Notes: generated by a model not told the origin, from the sequence alone. 64,000 nucleotides of DNA from Xenophilus sp. Marseille-Q4582 (GCF_916700565.1 NZ_CAKAKO010000002.1:806001-870000), one strand, 5' to 3'; shown: positions 9,094 to 18,211, numbered from the stretch's first letter. Program-made: numbers and translations.

Positions 9094-9176
9094 CGGCCTT
9101 CGGCCCACGAGGGCCTAGGCACGCCCCCTTACAGGGTGTTCGTTCGCGAACGCCAAGGGGAAGTGCACCTGTTTTT

Positions 9177-9180
9177 CTAG
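9177..9180. repeat. 4-bp target duplication (CTAG), left copy
   Basis: CTAG occurs immediately before the IS tip at 9181 and again at 10502-10505 immediately after the other tip. This is the 4-bp duplication typical of IS5-group elements and shows simple transposition into the operon. Confidence 0.85.
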
Positions 9181-10501
9181 CAGGCCGTTGAAAAAATGCT
9201 CATCGAACGCGCCAGGGTCGTGGATTTCGAAGAAACGGATCGCCCAAACTGGCCTGCGCAGCGATTGGAGCGGCCATTTCGGCCTGTTTGCAGGCCGTTT
9301 TGCCCGTTCCGGGCGCACGTATCCCATGGTTCACGCATGATGCGCGTCCCACCAGCCGCCCAGACTGCCCATGCGCACCAGGTTGTAGGTGGCAAAGCAC
9401 AGCAGCGCCTGGCCCGCGAGCTTGGCCTGACCGATCAATTTGGTCTTGGCCAGACCACCCACTGTCTTGATCCAGCCAAAGGCCTCCTCGATGCGCTTGC
9501 GCACTTTGAGGCTGGTCTTGTAGCCCTCGTGGCGCCGGATGCGGCCATCGACCGCCGAGTGCTTGTCCTTGGCCGCCACGTGTGGCGTGACTTTGAGCTT
9601 TCGGCAGCCCTTGATGAAGGCCTGGCTGTCGTAACCTTTGTCGGCCCCGACCGTGGCCCGCTTGTTCTTGTTTCCCCGGCGTTTGAGCATCGCCAGCGCC
9701 GCCTCGCGCTCGGCGGTGCCACTGGCATGTGTGATCTCCACATCCACGATCAGCCCGTTGCGGTTCTCCATGAGGATGTGCCCCATGTGGCACAGGCGAG
9801 ATTTGTCGCCCGCGCTCTTCTTGAACAGCCGGGCATCGGCATCGGTGGTGCTGGCGTGGGTGTCGTTGCAGCGCTCCTGCCCTTTGAAGTTCACCTCGGG
9901 GTTGCGTCCGGGTGGCGTGCCGCTGTCGTCGTCTTTGCGTTTGAAACTCTTGTGCGAGGCCCAGGCCTCAATCAGCGTGCCGTCCACGCTGAAGTGTTCG
10001 TCGCTGGCAAGCCGGCCCCACTGGGCGCTGAGCTTGACGCGCTCGAAGAAGGCGCGCGCCAGGTCTTCGTTGAAGAGGCGTTCGCGGTTGGCGCTGAAGG
10101 TGGAGTGGTCCCAGACCTTGTCTTCAATGTTCAGGCCCACGAACCAGCGGTACAGCAGGTTGTAGTTGACCGCCTCGACCAGCTGGCGTTCGCTGCGGAT
10201 GGAGAACAGGATTTGCAGCAGCAAGGCCTTGAGCAGCATCTCCGGCGGCACCGAGGGGCGGCCACGGCGGGCGTACACCGCTTCGAACTCGCTGTTCATG
10301 CTCGACAGCAGCGCATCCACCACGGCGCGCAACTTGCGCAGCGGGTGTGCCGCTGGCACTCTTTCTTCAAGGCTGATGTAGCTAAACATCGCCCCCTGGA
10401 AGTCTTGGTTGCCTCTCATCTTTCTTGTCGCAGTTGTTCCGGGATGGCTTCAGATCGTAGCGGCCGACGCGGACGCTCGCAGGGGATTTTTCAACGGCCT
10501 G
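9181..10501 (-). mobile_element. IS5-family insertion sequence, copy 1
   Basis: This 1321-bp element is bounded by CAGGCCGTTGAAAAA and its inverted repeat TTTTTCAACGGCCTG. It carries one transposase on the minus strand and sits between maleylacetate reductase and pcaI, flanked by CTAG duplications. A copy of the same 1321-bp length and orientation lies at 19954-21274. Confidence 0.93.
9331..10419 (-). CDS. IS5-family DDE transposase, copy 1
   Basis: This 362-residue transposase has an N-terminal DUF772-type region (VPPEMLLKALLLQILFSIRS) and a DDE domain. The acidic residues are visible in FSVDGTLIEAW, GADKGYDSQAF and RKRIEEAFGWIKT, the last being the Y/R-E-K-type signature block of IS4/IS5 enzymes. 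The frame is open and intact, so the element may be active. Confidence 0.93.
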   Translation of the reverse strand: MRGNQDFQGAMFSYISLEERVPAAHPLRKLRAVVDALLSSMNSEFEAVYARRGRPSVPPEMLLKALLLQILFSIRSERQLVEAVNYNLLYRWFVGLNIEDKVWDHSTFSANRERLFNEDLARAFFERVKLSAQWGRLASDEHFSVDGTLIEAWASHKSFKRKDDDSGTPPGRNPEVNFKGQERCNDTHASTTDADARLFKKSAGDKSRLCHMGHILMENRNGLIVDVEITHASGTAEREAALAMLKRRGNKNKRATVGADKGYDSQAFIKGCRKLKVTPHVAAKDKHSAVDGRIRRHEGYKTSLKVRKRIEEAFGWIKTVGGLAKTKLIGQAKLAGQALLCFATYNLVRMGSLGGWWDAHHA

Positions 10502-10517
10502 CTAGAGATGGACTCCC

Positions 10518-11234
10518 ATGATCAACAAAATCTCACCTTCCATTGCCGAGGCGCTCACTGGGGTTGCCGATGGCTCAACCGTATTGATCGGCGGCTTTGG
10601 CACGGCGGGCATCCCCAACGAACTCATCGAAGGCCTGATTGAGCAAGGCGCGCGCGAGCTCACGGTGGTCAACAACAACGCGGGCAATGGCGACAGCGGG
10701 CTGGCGGCGCTGCTCAAGGCAGGGCGCGTGCGCAAGATCATCTGCTCGTTCCCACGCCAGACCGACTCCTGGGTGTTTGACGAGCTGTACCGCAGCGGAA
10801 AGATTGAACTAGAGCTTGTACCCCAGGGCAACCTGGCCGAACGTCTTCGCGCCGCAGGCGCAGGTGTGGGTGCATTCTTCACACCAACCGGCTTTGGCAC
10901 CGAACTCGCGCTCAACGCGGACGGCACGCCAAAGGAAACCCGGCGCATCAACGGCCGCGACTACGTGCTGGAGTACCCTATTCACGGAGACTTGGCGCTC
11001 ATCAAGGCCGAGACGGGTGACCGCTGGGGCAACCTGACCTACCGCAAGGCCGCGCGCAACTTTGGCCCCGTCATGGCCACCGCCGCCAAGCGAACCGTTG
11101 CCACCGTGCACGAGGTCCTGGAGCTTGGCCAGCTCGACCCCGAAGCCATCGTCACCCCGGGCATCTTCGTGTCCAGGATCGTCAAGATCGAGCGTGTCGC
11201 CACACAGGCCGGTGGCTTCAAGCGAGCAGCCTGA
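10518..11234 (+). CDS. pcaI: 3-oxoadipate CoA-transferase, alpha subunit
   Basis: This 238-residue class I CoA-transferase subunit has the glycine-rich N-terminal motif VLIGGFGTAGIPNELIEGL and the family block IICSFPRQTDSWVFDELYR. With PcaJ it moves CoA from succinyl-CoA to 3-oxoadipate. It starts 13 bp beyond the IS5 right-hand CTAG. Its original promoter context has therefore been disrupted, and expression may depend on read-through or on IS-derived signals. Confidence 0.93.
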   Translation: MINKISPSIAEALTGVADGSTVLIGGFGTAGIPNELIEGLIEQGARELTVVNNNAGNGDSGLAALLKAGRVRKIICSFPRQTDSWVFDELYRSGKIELELVPQGNLAERLRAAGAGVGAFFTPTGFGTELALNADGTPKETRRINGRDYVLEYPIHGDLALIKAETGDRWGNLTYRKAARNFGPVMATAAKRTVATVHEVLELGQLDPEAIVTPGIFVSRIVKIERVATQAGGFKRAA

Positions 11235-11248
11235 GAGGAGTCTTTTCC

Positions 11249-11893
11249 ATGAGCAACTACACCAAACGCAGCAAACAGGAACTGGCCCAGCGCGTGGCGC
11301 AGGACATATTCGACGGTGCCTATGTGAACCTCGGCATCGGCCAGCCCACGTTGGTGGCCAACTACCTGCCCGAAGGCATGGAGGTCGTGCTGCACAGCGA
11401 GAACGGCATCCTGGGCATGGGCCCGGCGCCTGCCGCAGGCGATGAAGACTACGACCTGATCAACGCAGGCAAACAGCCCGTGACCCTGCTGCCCGGTGGC
11501 GCGTACTTTCACCACGCCGACAGCTTTGCCATGATGCGCGGCGGCCACCTGGACATCAGCGTGCTCGGTGCTTTCCAGGTGTCGGCCACCGGTGACCTGG
11601 CCAACTGGAGCACGGGCGAAGCCGGTGCCATCCCCGCCGTGGGTGGCGCCATGGACCTGGCCGTGGGGGCCAAGGAGACGTGGGTCATGATGGACCTGCT
11701 GACCAAACAGGGGCAGAGCAAGGTGGTTCAGTCCTGTACTTATCCGCTGACCGGTATCGGCTGTGTCAAGCGCATCTATGCCGATCTGGCGACGCTGGAG
11801 TGCACACCGTCTGGCCTCAGGCTCATTGACAAGGTCGAAGGGCTTGAACACACCGAGCTGGAACACCTCATTGGCCTGCCGGTACAGGCCTGA
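11249..11893 (+). CDS. pcaJ: 3-oxoadipate CoA-transferase, beta subunit
   Basis: This 214-residue subunit contains the class I CoA-transferase catalytic block HSENGILGMGPAP, whose Glu is the residue that forms the acyl-CoA thioester, and the C-terminal GIGCVKRIYADLA region. It lies 14 bp after pcaI with a GAGGAG ribosome site, in the conserved pcaI-pcaJ-pcaF order. Confidence 0.94.
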   Translation: MSNYTKRSKQELAQRVAQDIFDGAYVNLGIGQPTLVANYLPEGMEVVLHSENGILGMGPAPAAGDEDYDLINAGKQPVTLLPGGAYFHHADSFAMMRGGHLDISVLGAFQVSATGDLANWSTGEAGAIPAVGGAMDLAVGAKETWVMMDLLTKQGQSKVVQSCTYPLTGIGCVKRIYADLATLECTPSGLRLIDKVEGLEHTELEHLIGLPVQA

Positions 11894-11905
11894 CAGACAC
11901 ACGAC

Positions 11906-13117
11906 ATGACTGCCATGAATCAAGCTTTTATCTGTGACGCCATCCGCACCCCCTTCGGCCGCTACGGTGGTGCCTTGTCTTCGGTACGGGCCGACGACCT
12001 TGGCGCCGTACCGCTGCGGGCACTGATGGCCCGCAACCCCAACGTCGATTGGGCTGCTGTGACCGATGTGATCTACGGCTGTGCCAACCAGGCGGGCGAA
12101 GACAACCGCAACGTTGCGCGCATGAGCAGCCTGCTCGCTGGCTTGCCGCTGGAGGTGCCAGGCGCTACCGTCAACCGCCTGTGCGGCTCGGGGCTGGACG
12201 CTATTGGCACTGCGGCGCGTGCCATCAAGGCCGGTGAGTCGGGCCTGATGATCGCAGGCGGTGTGGAGAGCATGAGCCGTGCGCCCTTCGTCATGCCCAA
12301 AGCCGAATCGGCCTTCAGCCGCGCGAACGCGGTCTATGACACCACCATCGGCTGGCGCTTCATCAACAAGCTGATGAAAGACAAGTACGGCGTGGACTCC
12401 ATGCCCGAGACTGCCGAGAACGTGGCGGTGGACTTCAACATCGAGCGTGAAGCGCAGGACCTGATGGCGCTCAACAGCCAGTTGCGTGCGGTGGCTGCCA
12501 TCGAGGCAGGCCACCTGGCGCGCGAGATCTGCGCCGTCACCATCCCGCAGAAGAAGGGCGACGCCATCGTGGTGGATACGGACGAGCACCCGCGCAAGAC
12601 CAGCCTGGAAGCGCTGGCCAAGCTCAAGGGTGTGGTGCGCACTGACGGCACGGTGACCGCCGGTAACGCCTCGGGCGTGAACGATGGCGCCTGTGCACTG
12701 ATCCTGGCCGACGAAGCCACTGCTGCCAGGAACGGCCTGACGCCGAAGGCCCGCGTTGTGGGTATGGCCACTGCAGGGGTGGCGCCACGCATCATGGGCA
12801 TTGGCCCGGCCCCGGCCACGCAGAAGGTGCTGGCCCAGACCGGGTTGACGCTGGCCCAGATGGACGTGATCGAGCTCAACGAAGCTTTTGCTGCGCAGGG
12901 CCTGGCGGTGCTGCGCCTGCTGGGCTTGCAAGACGATGACCCGCGCGTCAATGCCTGGGGCGGCGCCATTGCGCTGGGCCATCCGCTGGGGGCCTCGGGC
13001 GCGCGGCTGGCCACCACTGCTATCAACCGGTTGCACACCACCGGTGGCCGCTACGCGCTGTGCACCATGTGCATTGGCGTGGGGCAGGGAATTGCAATCG
13101 TCATCGAGCGGGTATGA
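11906..13117 (+). CDS. pcaF: 3-oxoadipyl-CoA thiolase
   Basis: This 403-residue thiolase should split 3-oxoadipyl-CoA into succinyl-CoA and acetyl-CoA, the last step of the pathway. It has the nucleophilic Cys in VNRLCGSGLDAI, the GHPLGASGAR histidine block and the C-terminal CTMCIGVGQG cysteine. The start is the ATG at 11906; an in-frame ATG three codons later is an alternative. It is 12 bp after pcaJ. Confidence 0.94.
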   Translation: MTAMNQAFICDAIRTPFGRYGGALSSVRADDLGAVPLRALMARNPNVDWAAVTDVIYGCANQAGEDNRNVARMSSLLAGLPLEVPGATVNRLCGSGLDAIGTAARAIKAGESGLMIAGGVESMSRAPFVMPKAESAFSRANAVYDTTIGWRFINKLMKDKYGVDSMPETAENVAVDFNIEREAQDLMALNSQLRAVAAIEAGHLAREICAVTIPQKKGDAIVVDTDEHPRKTSLEALAKLKGVVRTDGTVTAGNASGVNDGACALILADEATAARNGLTPKARVVGMATAGVAPRIMGIGPAPATQKVLAQTGLTLAQMDVIELNEAFAAQGLAVLRLLGLQDDDPRVNAWGGAIALGHPLGASGARLATTAINRLHTTGGRYALCTMCIGVGQGIAIVIERV

Positions 13118-13183
13118 GGTTGAAATTTTGATCTGCTGAAAGCTTTCTGCGTTATTGACTTATATCTTTAAGGAGACTTCCCC

Positions 13184-13756
13184 ATGAAAAAGCTCAAGTT
13201 CCGCGCCATCGGTCTGGTGTGCGCAACACTCTTTGCAGGCAGCGCGATGGCGCAGCAGGTCACCCTGCGTCTGCACCAGTTCCTCCCGCCGCAGGCCACC
13301 ATTCCGGCCAAGGCCATCATTCCTTGGGCGCAGAAGGTCGAAAAAGAGTCTGGCGGCAAGATCAAGGTGCAGATGTTCCACGCCATGCAAATGGGCGGCT
13401 CGCCCGCGCAACTGTTCGACCAGGCCAAGGACGGCGTGGCCTTCGCCTTCAGCATGAACAAGGCCACCTACGACAAGCTGCCGCCCGACCTGAAGAAGGT
13501 GATCGACAACAACTCCGGCCTGGAAGCCGCTGCCATGTTCGGCCGTGCCATGGACGAGGGCGACAAGGCTGGCCGTGACATCGCGGCCAAGGCTGGCAAC
13601 AATCTGGTAACTCTGGACGCGGCCGAGACGCAGCGCTGGCTGCGCACCGCCAGCTCCGTGGAAAGCGACTGGGTGACGGAAGTGGCCAAGAAAGGCATTG
13701 ATGGCAAAAAGCTGGCCAGCGAGGCTCGCGCGCTGATCGCCAAATACAACCGATAA
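13184..13756 (+). pseudogene. dctP: TRAP transporter substrate-binding protein (DctP type), internally deleted
   Basis: It starts MKKLKFRAIG with a clear signal peptide ending in MAQQ. The mature N-terminus (LRLHQFLPPQATIPAK) and the C-terminus (from FAFSMNKATYDKLPPDLKKV) match DctP proteins. The total is only 190 residues, against about 330 in the family. The two halves join in frame at about residue 85 (near 13436-13445), so roughly 140 residues are missing, including the central ligand-binding segment with the conserved Arg. The ribosome site and frame are intact. The product is unlikely to bind substrate, which would cripple the TRAP system. Confidence 0.85.
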
Positions 13757-13816
13757 GCGATTACCGAAATCGCGCATGGCCATGGTGGCCATGCGCGTTC
13801 TTTTAAGGACGACGAC

Positions 13817-14338
13817 ATGATGGCCTGGATATTCCGGAGCGCGAAGTGGTCTGCCATTGTGGGCGGGTTGGTGCTGTGTGCCATCACCCTCATGAGCGTG
13901 GCGAGCATCACCGGCCGTGCGCTCATTGGCGTGGGGCTGGGCCCTGTGCCGGGCGACTTTGAAATGGTCGAAGTGGGCACGGCCTTGGCGGTGTTCTTCT
14001 TTCTGCCTTGGTGCTACCTCAAAGGCGGGCATGCCACGGTGGACCTGTTCTACATGCACCTGCCCAAGTCGATGAAATGGCTGGTGGACACCTTCAGCGA
14101 CGTGATCATGCTGGTGCTGTGGCTGGCACTGACATGGATGCTGTGGGAGGGCATGCTGGAAAAGCGTGAATACTTTGAAACCACCTTCATCCTGCAGATG
14201 CCGGTGTGGTGGGCGTATGCGCTGTGCATGGTGGGCGCCGTCATCGGTTGCCTGTCGTACATCGCCAAGACCCTGATCCAGTTTGGCCTGGCCAAGTACC
14301 CGCCAGGCTGGACGGTTGAATCCACCGGAGGACATTGA
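13817..14338 (+). CDS. dctQ: TRAP transporter small permease (DctQ type)
   Basis: This 173-residue protein has four predicted membrane helices, beginning SAKWSAIVGGLVLCAITLMSV, and the DctQ-like pattern with a short conserved segment around GDFEMVEVGTALAVF. It partners the large permease that follows 1 bp later. It is expected to help import an aromatic or organic acid using the sodium or proton gradient; the substrate is not evident. Confidence 0.88.
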   Translation: MMAWIFRSAKWSAIVGGLVLCAITLMSVASITGRALIGVGLGPVPGDFEMVEVGTALAVFFFLPWCYLKGGHATVDLFYMHLPKSMKWLVDTFSDVIMLVLWLALTWMLWEGMLEKREYFETTFILQMPVWWAYALCMVGAVIGCLSYIAKTLIQFGLAKYPPGWTVESTGGH

Positions 14339-14339
14339 C

Positions 14340-15662
14340 ATGACTGGTATTGAACTCGCCTCCTGGTCCTTTCCGGTCCTGCTGGCTCTGATTTTCATTC
14401 GCGTGCCCATTGGCCTGGCCATGGCGGTCTGCGGCCTGGTGGGGGCGTACTTCATCTACGGCTCGCACGCACCCATCCTCAACCAGCTCAAGCAGGTCAC
14501 CTACAGCACGTTCTCCAACTACAACCTGTCGGTGATCCCGCTGTTCTTGCTGATGGGGCAGTTTGCCGCGCTCGGCGGCTTGTCGCAGGCGCTGTTCAAG
14601 GCGGCTGAAGCCTGGGTGGGCCACCGCAAGGGCGGTGTGGCCATGGCAGCCATCGGCGCTTGCGCCGGTTTCGGTGCCATCTGCGGCTCGTCGCTGGCCA
14701 CGGCTGCCACCATGGGCCAGGTGGCCCTGCCGGAGCTCAAGCGCGCGGGTTATTCCGGTGCGCTGTCCACGGCCACGCTGGCTGCTGGCGGTACGCTGGG
14801 CATCCTGATTCCGCCTTCCGTGGTTCTGGTCATCTACGCCATCCTGACCGAACAGAACATTGCCAAGCTTTTCCTGGCGGCGTTCATCCCGGGCATTCTA
14901 GCGGCGGTGGGCTACATCATCGTGATCTCGCTGTACGTTCGCCTCAAGCCCGGCAGCGCTGGCAGCATGCCCCCCATGCCCATGGCTGAACGCTGGAAGG
15001 CCACGTTCAAGGTGTGGCCGGTGCTGGTCATCTTCCTGGCGGTGGTCGGCGGCATCTACACCGGTATCTTCACCCCCACCGAAGGCGCGGCCGTCGGCGC
15101 GTTCGGCACTGGTGTGGCAGCCTGGGCAGCAGGCGGCATCAACGCCAAGACGCTGCGAAACTCCATCTACGGCACGGCCATTGCCACGGGCATGATCTTC
15201 ATGATCGTGCTGGGCGCGGGCCTGTACAACACCTTCCTGGCGCTGTCGCAACTGCCGCAGGAACTGGCGCAGTGGGTCATTGGCCTGGGCATGAGCCCCT
15301 GGCTGGTGCTGACCACGGTGCTGGTGGTGTACCTGCTGCTGGGCTGCGTGATGGACTCGCTGTCCATGATCCTGCTGACCATCCCGATCTTTTTCCCGAT
15401 GATCATGGGCCTGGACTTTGGCATGAACCCGGAAGAAACGGCCATCTGGTTCGGCATTCTGGTGTTGATCGTGGTGGAGGTGGGTCTGATCACACCGCCC
15501 GTGGGCATGAACCTGTTCGTCATCAACAGCATGGCCAAGGACACGCCCATCACCCAGACCTACCGAGGTGTCACGCCCTTCGTGGTGAGTGATCTGGTGC
15601 GCACGGCCATCCTGGCGGCGTTCCCGGCCATCACGCTCATTGCGCTGCGCATGACGTCCTGA
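14340..15662 (+). CDS. dctM: TRAP transporter large permease (DctM type)
   Basis: This 440-residue integral membrane protein has about 12 hydrophobic segments. Typical DctM blocks are present: FSNYNLSVIPLFLLMGQFAA, GASLATAA-like SSLATAATMGQVALPELKR, and GVLIPPS-like GILIPPSVVLVIYAI. It starts at the ATG at 14340, just after dctQ, and is the transport channel of the TRAP system. The frame is intact, unlike the cognate binding protein. Confidence 0.92.
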   Translation: MTGIELASWSFPVLLALIFIRVPIGLAMAVCGLVGAYFIYGSHAPILNQLKQVTYSTFSNYNLSVIPLFLLMGQFAALGGLSQALFKAAEAWVGHRKGGVAMAAIGACAGFGAICGSSLATAATMGQVALPELKRAGYSGALSTATLAAGGTLGILIPPSVVLVIYAILTEQNIAKLFLAAFIPGILAAVGYIIVISLYVRLKPGSAGSMPPMPMAERWKATFKVWPVLVIFLAVVGGIYTGIFTPTEGAAVGAFGTGVAAWAAGGINAKTLRNSIYGTAIATGMIFMIVLGAGLYNTFLALSQLPQELAQWVIGLGMSPWLVLTTVLVVYLLLGCVMDSLSMILLTIPIFFPMIMGLDFGMNPEETAIWFGILVLIVVEVGLITPPVGMNLFVINSMAKDTPITQTYRGVTPFVVSDLVRTAILAAFPAITLIALRMTS

Positions 15663-16126
15663 GTCTGAAGGTCAACCCGACAGATCAAATGACTCGGATA
15701 TGTTCAGGTGTGTTTTAACTTGAAGGAAGCGGTTCACGGCGCCGCTTGCGACACCGAAATCCACGGTCCTGGGCGGCGGGAATAAGTCGCAGACCGTACT
15801 GTCGTGCGGGACAGGTGACTGACCGCACTCGCTGCAGACTTGCCGGTCAAGACACGGGTGTCGCTACAAGGCTGGTTGCGGTCGGACGCTTTGGGTCGGC
15901 AACTGTCGGCGATGGCCGAAACCTGCCGCTGAATTGCCCCAAATCGTCGACACTCCGAGTCTAGGCATAAGCCTCACAGTCGCCTAGAGCCGCGCCGCGC
16001 GGTCGTTAGCGGGTAAATCACGCCGCATGCTGCCCATCAGAAAAGGGTAACTTTGCGGTAAACATTTGCGGTAAAAATAGAACATTGAGAAATAGAAGGG
16101 CGCAGCCCCCGTTCAAGGAGAAGCCC
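15663..16126. other. 464-bp intergenic region with a short direct repeat
   Basis: I see no coding frame with family resemblance here. Near its right end TTTGCGGTAAA occurs twice, at 16052-16062 and 16065-16075, about 50 bp before the next gene. The sequence around it is AT-richer than the flanks and may hold the promoter of the following two-gene unit. No terminator hairpin with a T-run is obvious after dctM. Confidence 0.5.
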
Positions 16127-17044
16127 ATGCCAGATACCCAGTCTGCAGCCCCACCGCCCGCGACCGCCATTGAGACTTCAGCGCCTGTTCACGCTTTCCC
16201 CGTAGAAGTGCCCATGCTTGACGCATCGGCATGGCGTGAATATCGCGGCCAGCCAGGTAAGGCGACGGCCAACTCCACTCACATCGCAGTGGTGGCAGAC
16301 GATGCGGGTGTGGAGCGCATATGTTTTGTAAAACTTGCGCCCAGGCTCGACAAGCCGACACTGCTCTGCGAAGCACTCGGCTGGGTTCTTGCCGGCCACG
16401 CGGGGTTGCGCCGATCCGAATTCGGAGCCATCATTCTTGTGAACAAGGCTAGGCTTGCTAAAAGCCAGCCGCTTACTCTCGAATGCGCCGCTTTCCAAGG
16501 CGACTTCATCCCAGCCTGGTGCAGCGAAGCCATTCCGGGCAACTCTGTGCTCTCACACGCGAAGTCGCCATCTAGGCCGGGCATGCAGTTCATCACCGAG
16601 CACAAGACCTTCATGAACTCGAACGATGCCCGCAAGTTCGCGGCTTTCGATCAGTGGACGGGGCTTCGCGACCGAAACATGGGCAACGTAATTCGGCACA
16701 AGGCTGGCGGTTACGCATCCATCGACCATGAGACGATGCTTCACGACATACTCTGGGTTTCCTCGGACTTCAACCACAACTGCCTTGTCAAGCATGCTGA
16801 GAAGACCTTGGACCACAAGCGGGTCAGGGCATTTAAGGCCGATATGACGCGGGCCGCCGCCGGTCATGCTGAAGCACTTGCCAGCGCGCAAGCAGAGCTC
16901 AATGCCCTTCTGAACCTCTTACTGCCGGGAGCAGCAGCGGAGCATTCAGCCGCCATGAACTTTCTGGCTGCACGCTCGCAAAGAGGATGGCTGGCAAGCG
17001 AGTTGGGCGTTCTAGATATGGCCACAAAGGGGAACACGCCATGA
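16127..17044 (+). CDS. HipA-like (PI3K-fold) protein kinase
   Basis: This 305-residue protein resembles the compact HipA-like kinases. ICFVKLAPRLDK holds a candidate ATP-binding Lys, followed by an LLCEALGWVLAGHAGL helix with Glu. FQGDFIPAW then precedes the catalytic loop LRDRNMGNVI (Asp and Asn) and the metal-binding SIDHET. The protein lacks the N-terminal regulatory extension of classical HipA. A GGAG ribosome site precedes the ATG at 16127. Its TGA overlaps the ATG of the next gene. Substrate and biological role are unknown; HipA relatives phosphorylate aminoacyl-tRNA synthetases or act in toxin and defence contexts. Confidence 0.7.
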   Translation: MPDTQSAAPPPATAIETSAPVHAFPVEVPMLDASAWREYRGQPGKATANSTHIAVVADDAGVERICFVKLAPRLDKPTLLCEALGWVLAGHAGLRRSEFGAIILVNKARLAKSQPLTLECAAFQGDFIPAWCSEAIPGNSVLSHAKSPSRPGMQFITEHKTFMNSNDARKFAAFDQWTGLRDRNMGNVIRHKAGGYASIDHETMLHDILWVSSDFNHNCLVKHAEKTLDHKRVRAFKADMTRAAAGHAEALASAQAELNALLNLLLPGAAAEHSAAMNFLAARSQRGWLASELGVLDMATKGNTP

Positions 17045-17964
17045 GCGAAACAACAAGGAGTCGGCCAAGACTGGACTACTCCGCCTTGCTGCGATCAGCA
17101 AAGGCGACTCCCAAGCCTGGCTTCTCGGGATGGTGGTCCTACATCGAGTTTCAACCCGACATCTTTTCGCCGCAGCGCTTCCCAATTGGCGTGGTCGTGC
17201 AGGCGGACGACGAAAGGCTCTACTTCAAACTGCTTGATGACTTCAAGAAGTTCGATTGTGTCTATCCGGAGGGGTTCCCTCACAGTTCCGCCAAGGCATT
17301 GATGGCCTATGCCTATGGTGTGCTTCAAGCCGCCATCAAGGAGAAGACTCCCTTGAGTCAAATCCTATTCGACAGCCACGTACTTTCGCTCTCCCGGCCA
17401 GTCCACACCTCAGGCAGTGATCGGGAAGCTGCTGTAGAGCGACTTTTCAGCGATGTGGTCGCCATGGTCCCATCGAACGTGAAGAAGGTCCGAGAGTTCG
17501 CGAGTATCGACACAGCAGCAGCCAGAAAGCTCGTCAACGAGAAACTCAAGGAAATCGCCGCCATGGATTTCGAGCGCTTTGTGATGGTCGACCATCCTGG
17601 TCTGCTCGTCCCAGGAGATGGCAACGATCGCCACTACCTCGACTTGAATCTGATGACTCCCAAGAGCTGTGGCGCAGTTGCGTCTGCCGTCTACAAGTCG
17701 CAGCAGTCTGTGGAACTGAACCTGTTGAAAGCCGGTCTTGACCTGAAAACATGCAGAAAGGTTAAGAACCTCGAATCCGCAGGGTTGTTCCTCTTGACTC
17801 CCGATCCAAGCTCAATGGAACCTCGCGAATTCCGTCGAATCGAAGAGACGATAGGCGAACATGAATGGAAGCTCGAACGTGACGGTTTCCGATTCGTGAG
17901 CATGCAAGAGCCCGCCGATCTTGCCCGCGAAATCTATGACTGGGCCAAGCCTGCGTTGGCTTGA
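17041..17964 (+). CDS. Partner protein of the HipA-like kinase, possibly DUF3037-like
   Basis: This 307-residue soluble protein has no motif I recognise with certainty. Its N-terminus (GWWSYIEFQPD, then FPIGVVVQADDERLYFK) and the following segment LSLSRPV-DREAAVERLFSDVV recall DUF3037, a family commonly encoded beside HipA-like kinases. The C-terminal half (HYLDLNLMTPKSCGAVASAV onward) is unassigned. The four-base ATGA overlap with the kinase gene implies co-translation and a shared function. The DUF3037 assignment is inference from pattern and context only. Confidence 0.6.
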   Translation: MSETTRSRPRLDYSALLRSAKATPKPGFSGWWSYIEFQPDIFSPQRFPIGVVVQADDERLYFKLLDDFKKFDCVYPEGFPHSSAKALMAYAYGVLQAAIKEKTPLSQILFDSHVLSLSRPVHTSGSDREAAVERLFSDVVAMVPSNVKKVREFASIDTAAARKLVNEKLKEIAAMDFERFVMVDHPGLLVPGDGNDRHYLDLNLMTPKSCGAVASAVYKSQQSVELNLLKAGLDLKTCRKVKNLESAGLFLLTPDPSSMEPREFRRIEETIGEHEWKLERDGFRFVSMQEPADLAREIYDWAKPALA

Positions 17965-18211
17965 ACGGCCGGGGCGATTCCAACCTTACTTTCGCGCAGT
18001 GTCGCATAGCTGGGACAGCTGTGCGGCGATTCGAGTCCGCCGCTCTGATGGGAATCAATCATTCACAGCGCGAGGCGGCAGGGTGCCAACTGTCTCGGCA
18101 ATTCCACCCGTCGGTATCGCACATCGAAGTATCGGTCGCTTGGTTGAAGGTCAGCTTTGCGACCCTCAGCTTGAGCCGACTATGCCAGAGCGACTGACAG
18201 CACTCGCTGGA
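17965..18211. other. Unassigned spacer
   Basis: No credible gene is visible. A short T-arm-like string (18024-18040) is present, but no tRNA can be folded around it. Confidence 0.4.

Noticed and set aside
9196..10521. Long plus-strand ORF through the IS5-family element
   Set aside because: It is antisense to a clear DDE transposase with full motifs; its Ala/Val/His-rich composition is a GC-driven shadow. The same applies to 19843-21309.
18010..18060. T-arm-like string GGCGATTCGAGTCCGCC suggesting a tRNA or an attachment site
   Set aside because: The T stem has a mismatch, no matching 5' acceptor, D or anticodon arms could be found upstream, and no CCA-type end or direct repeat supports an att site.
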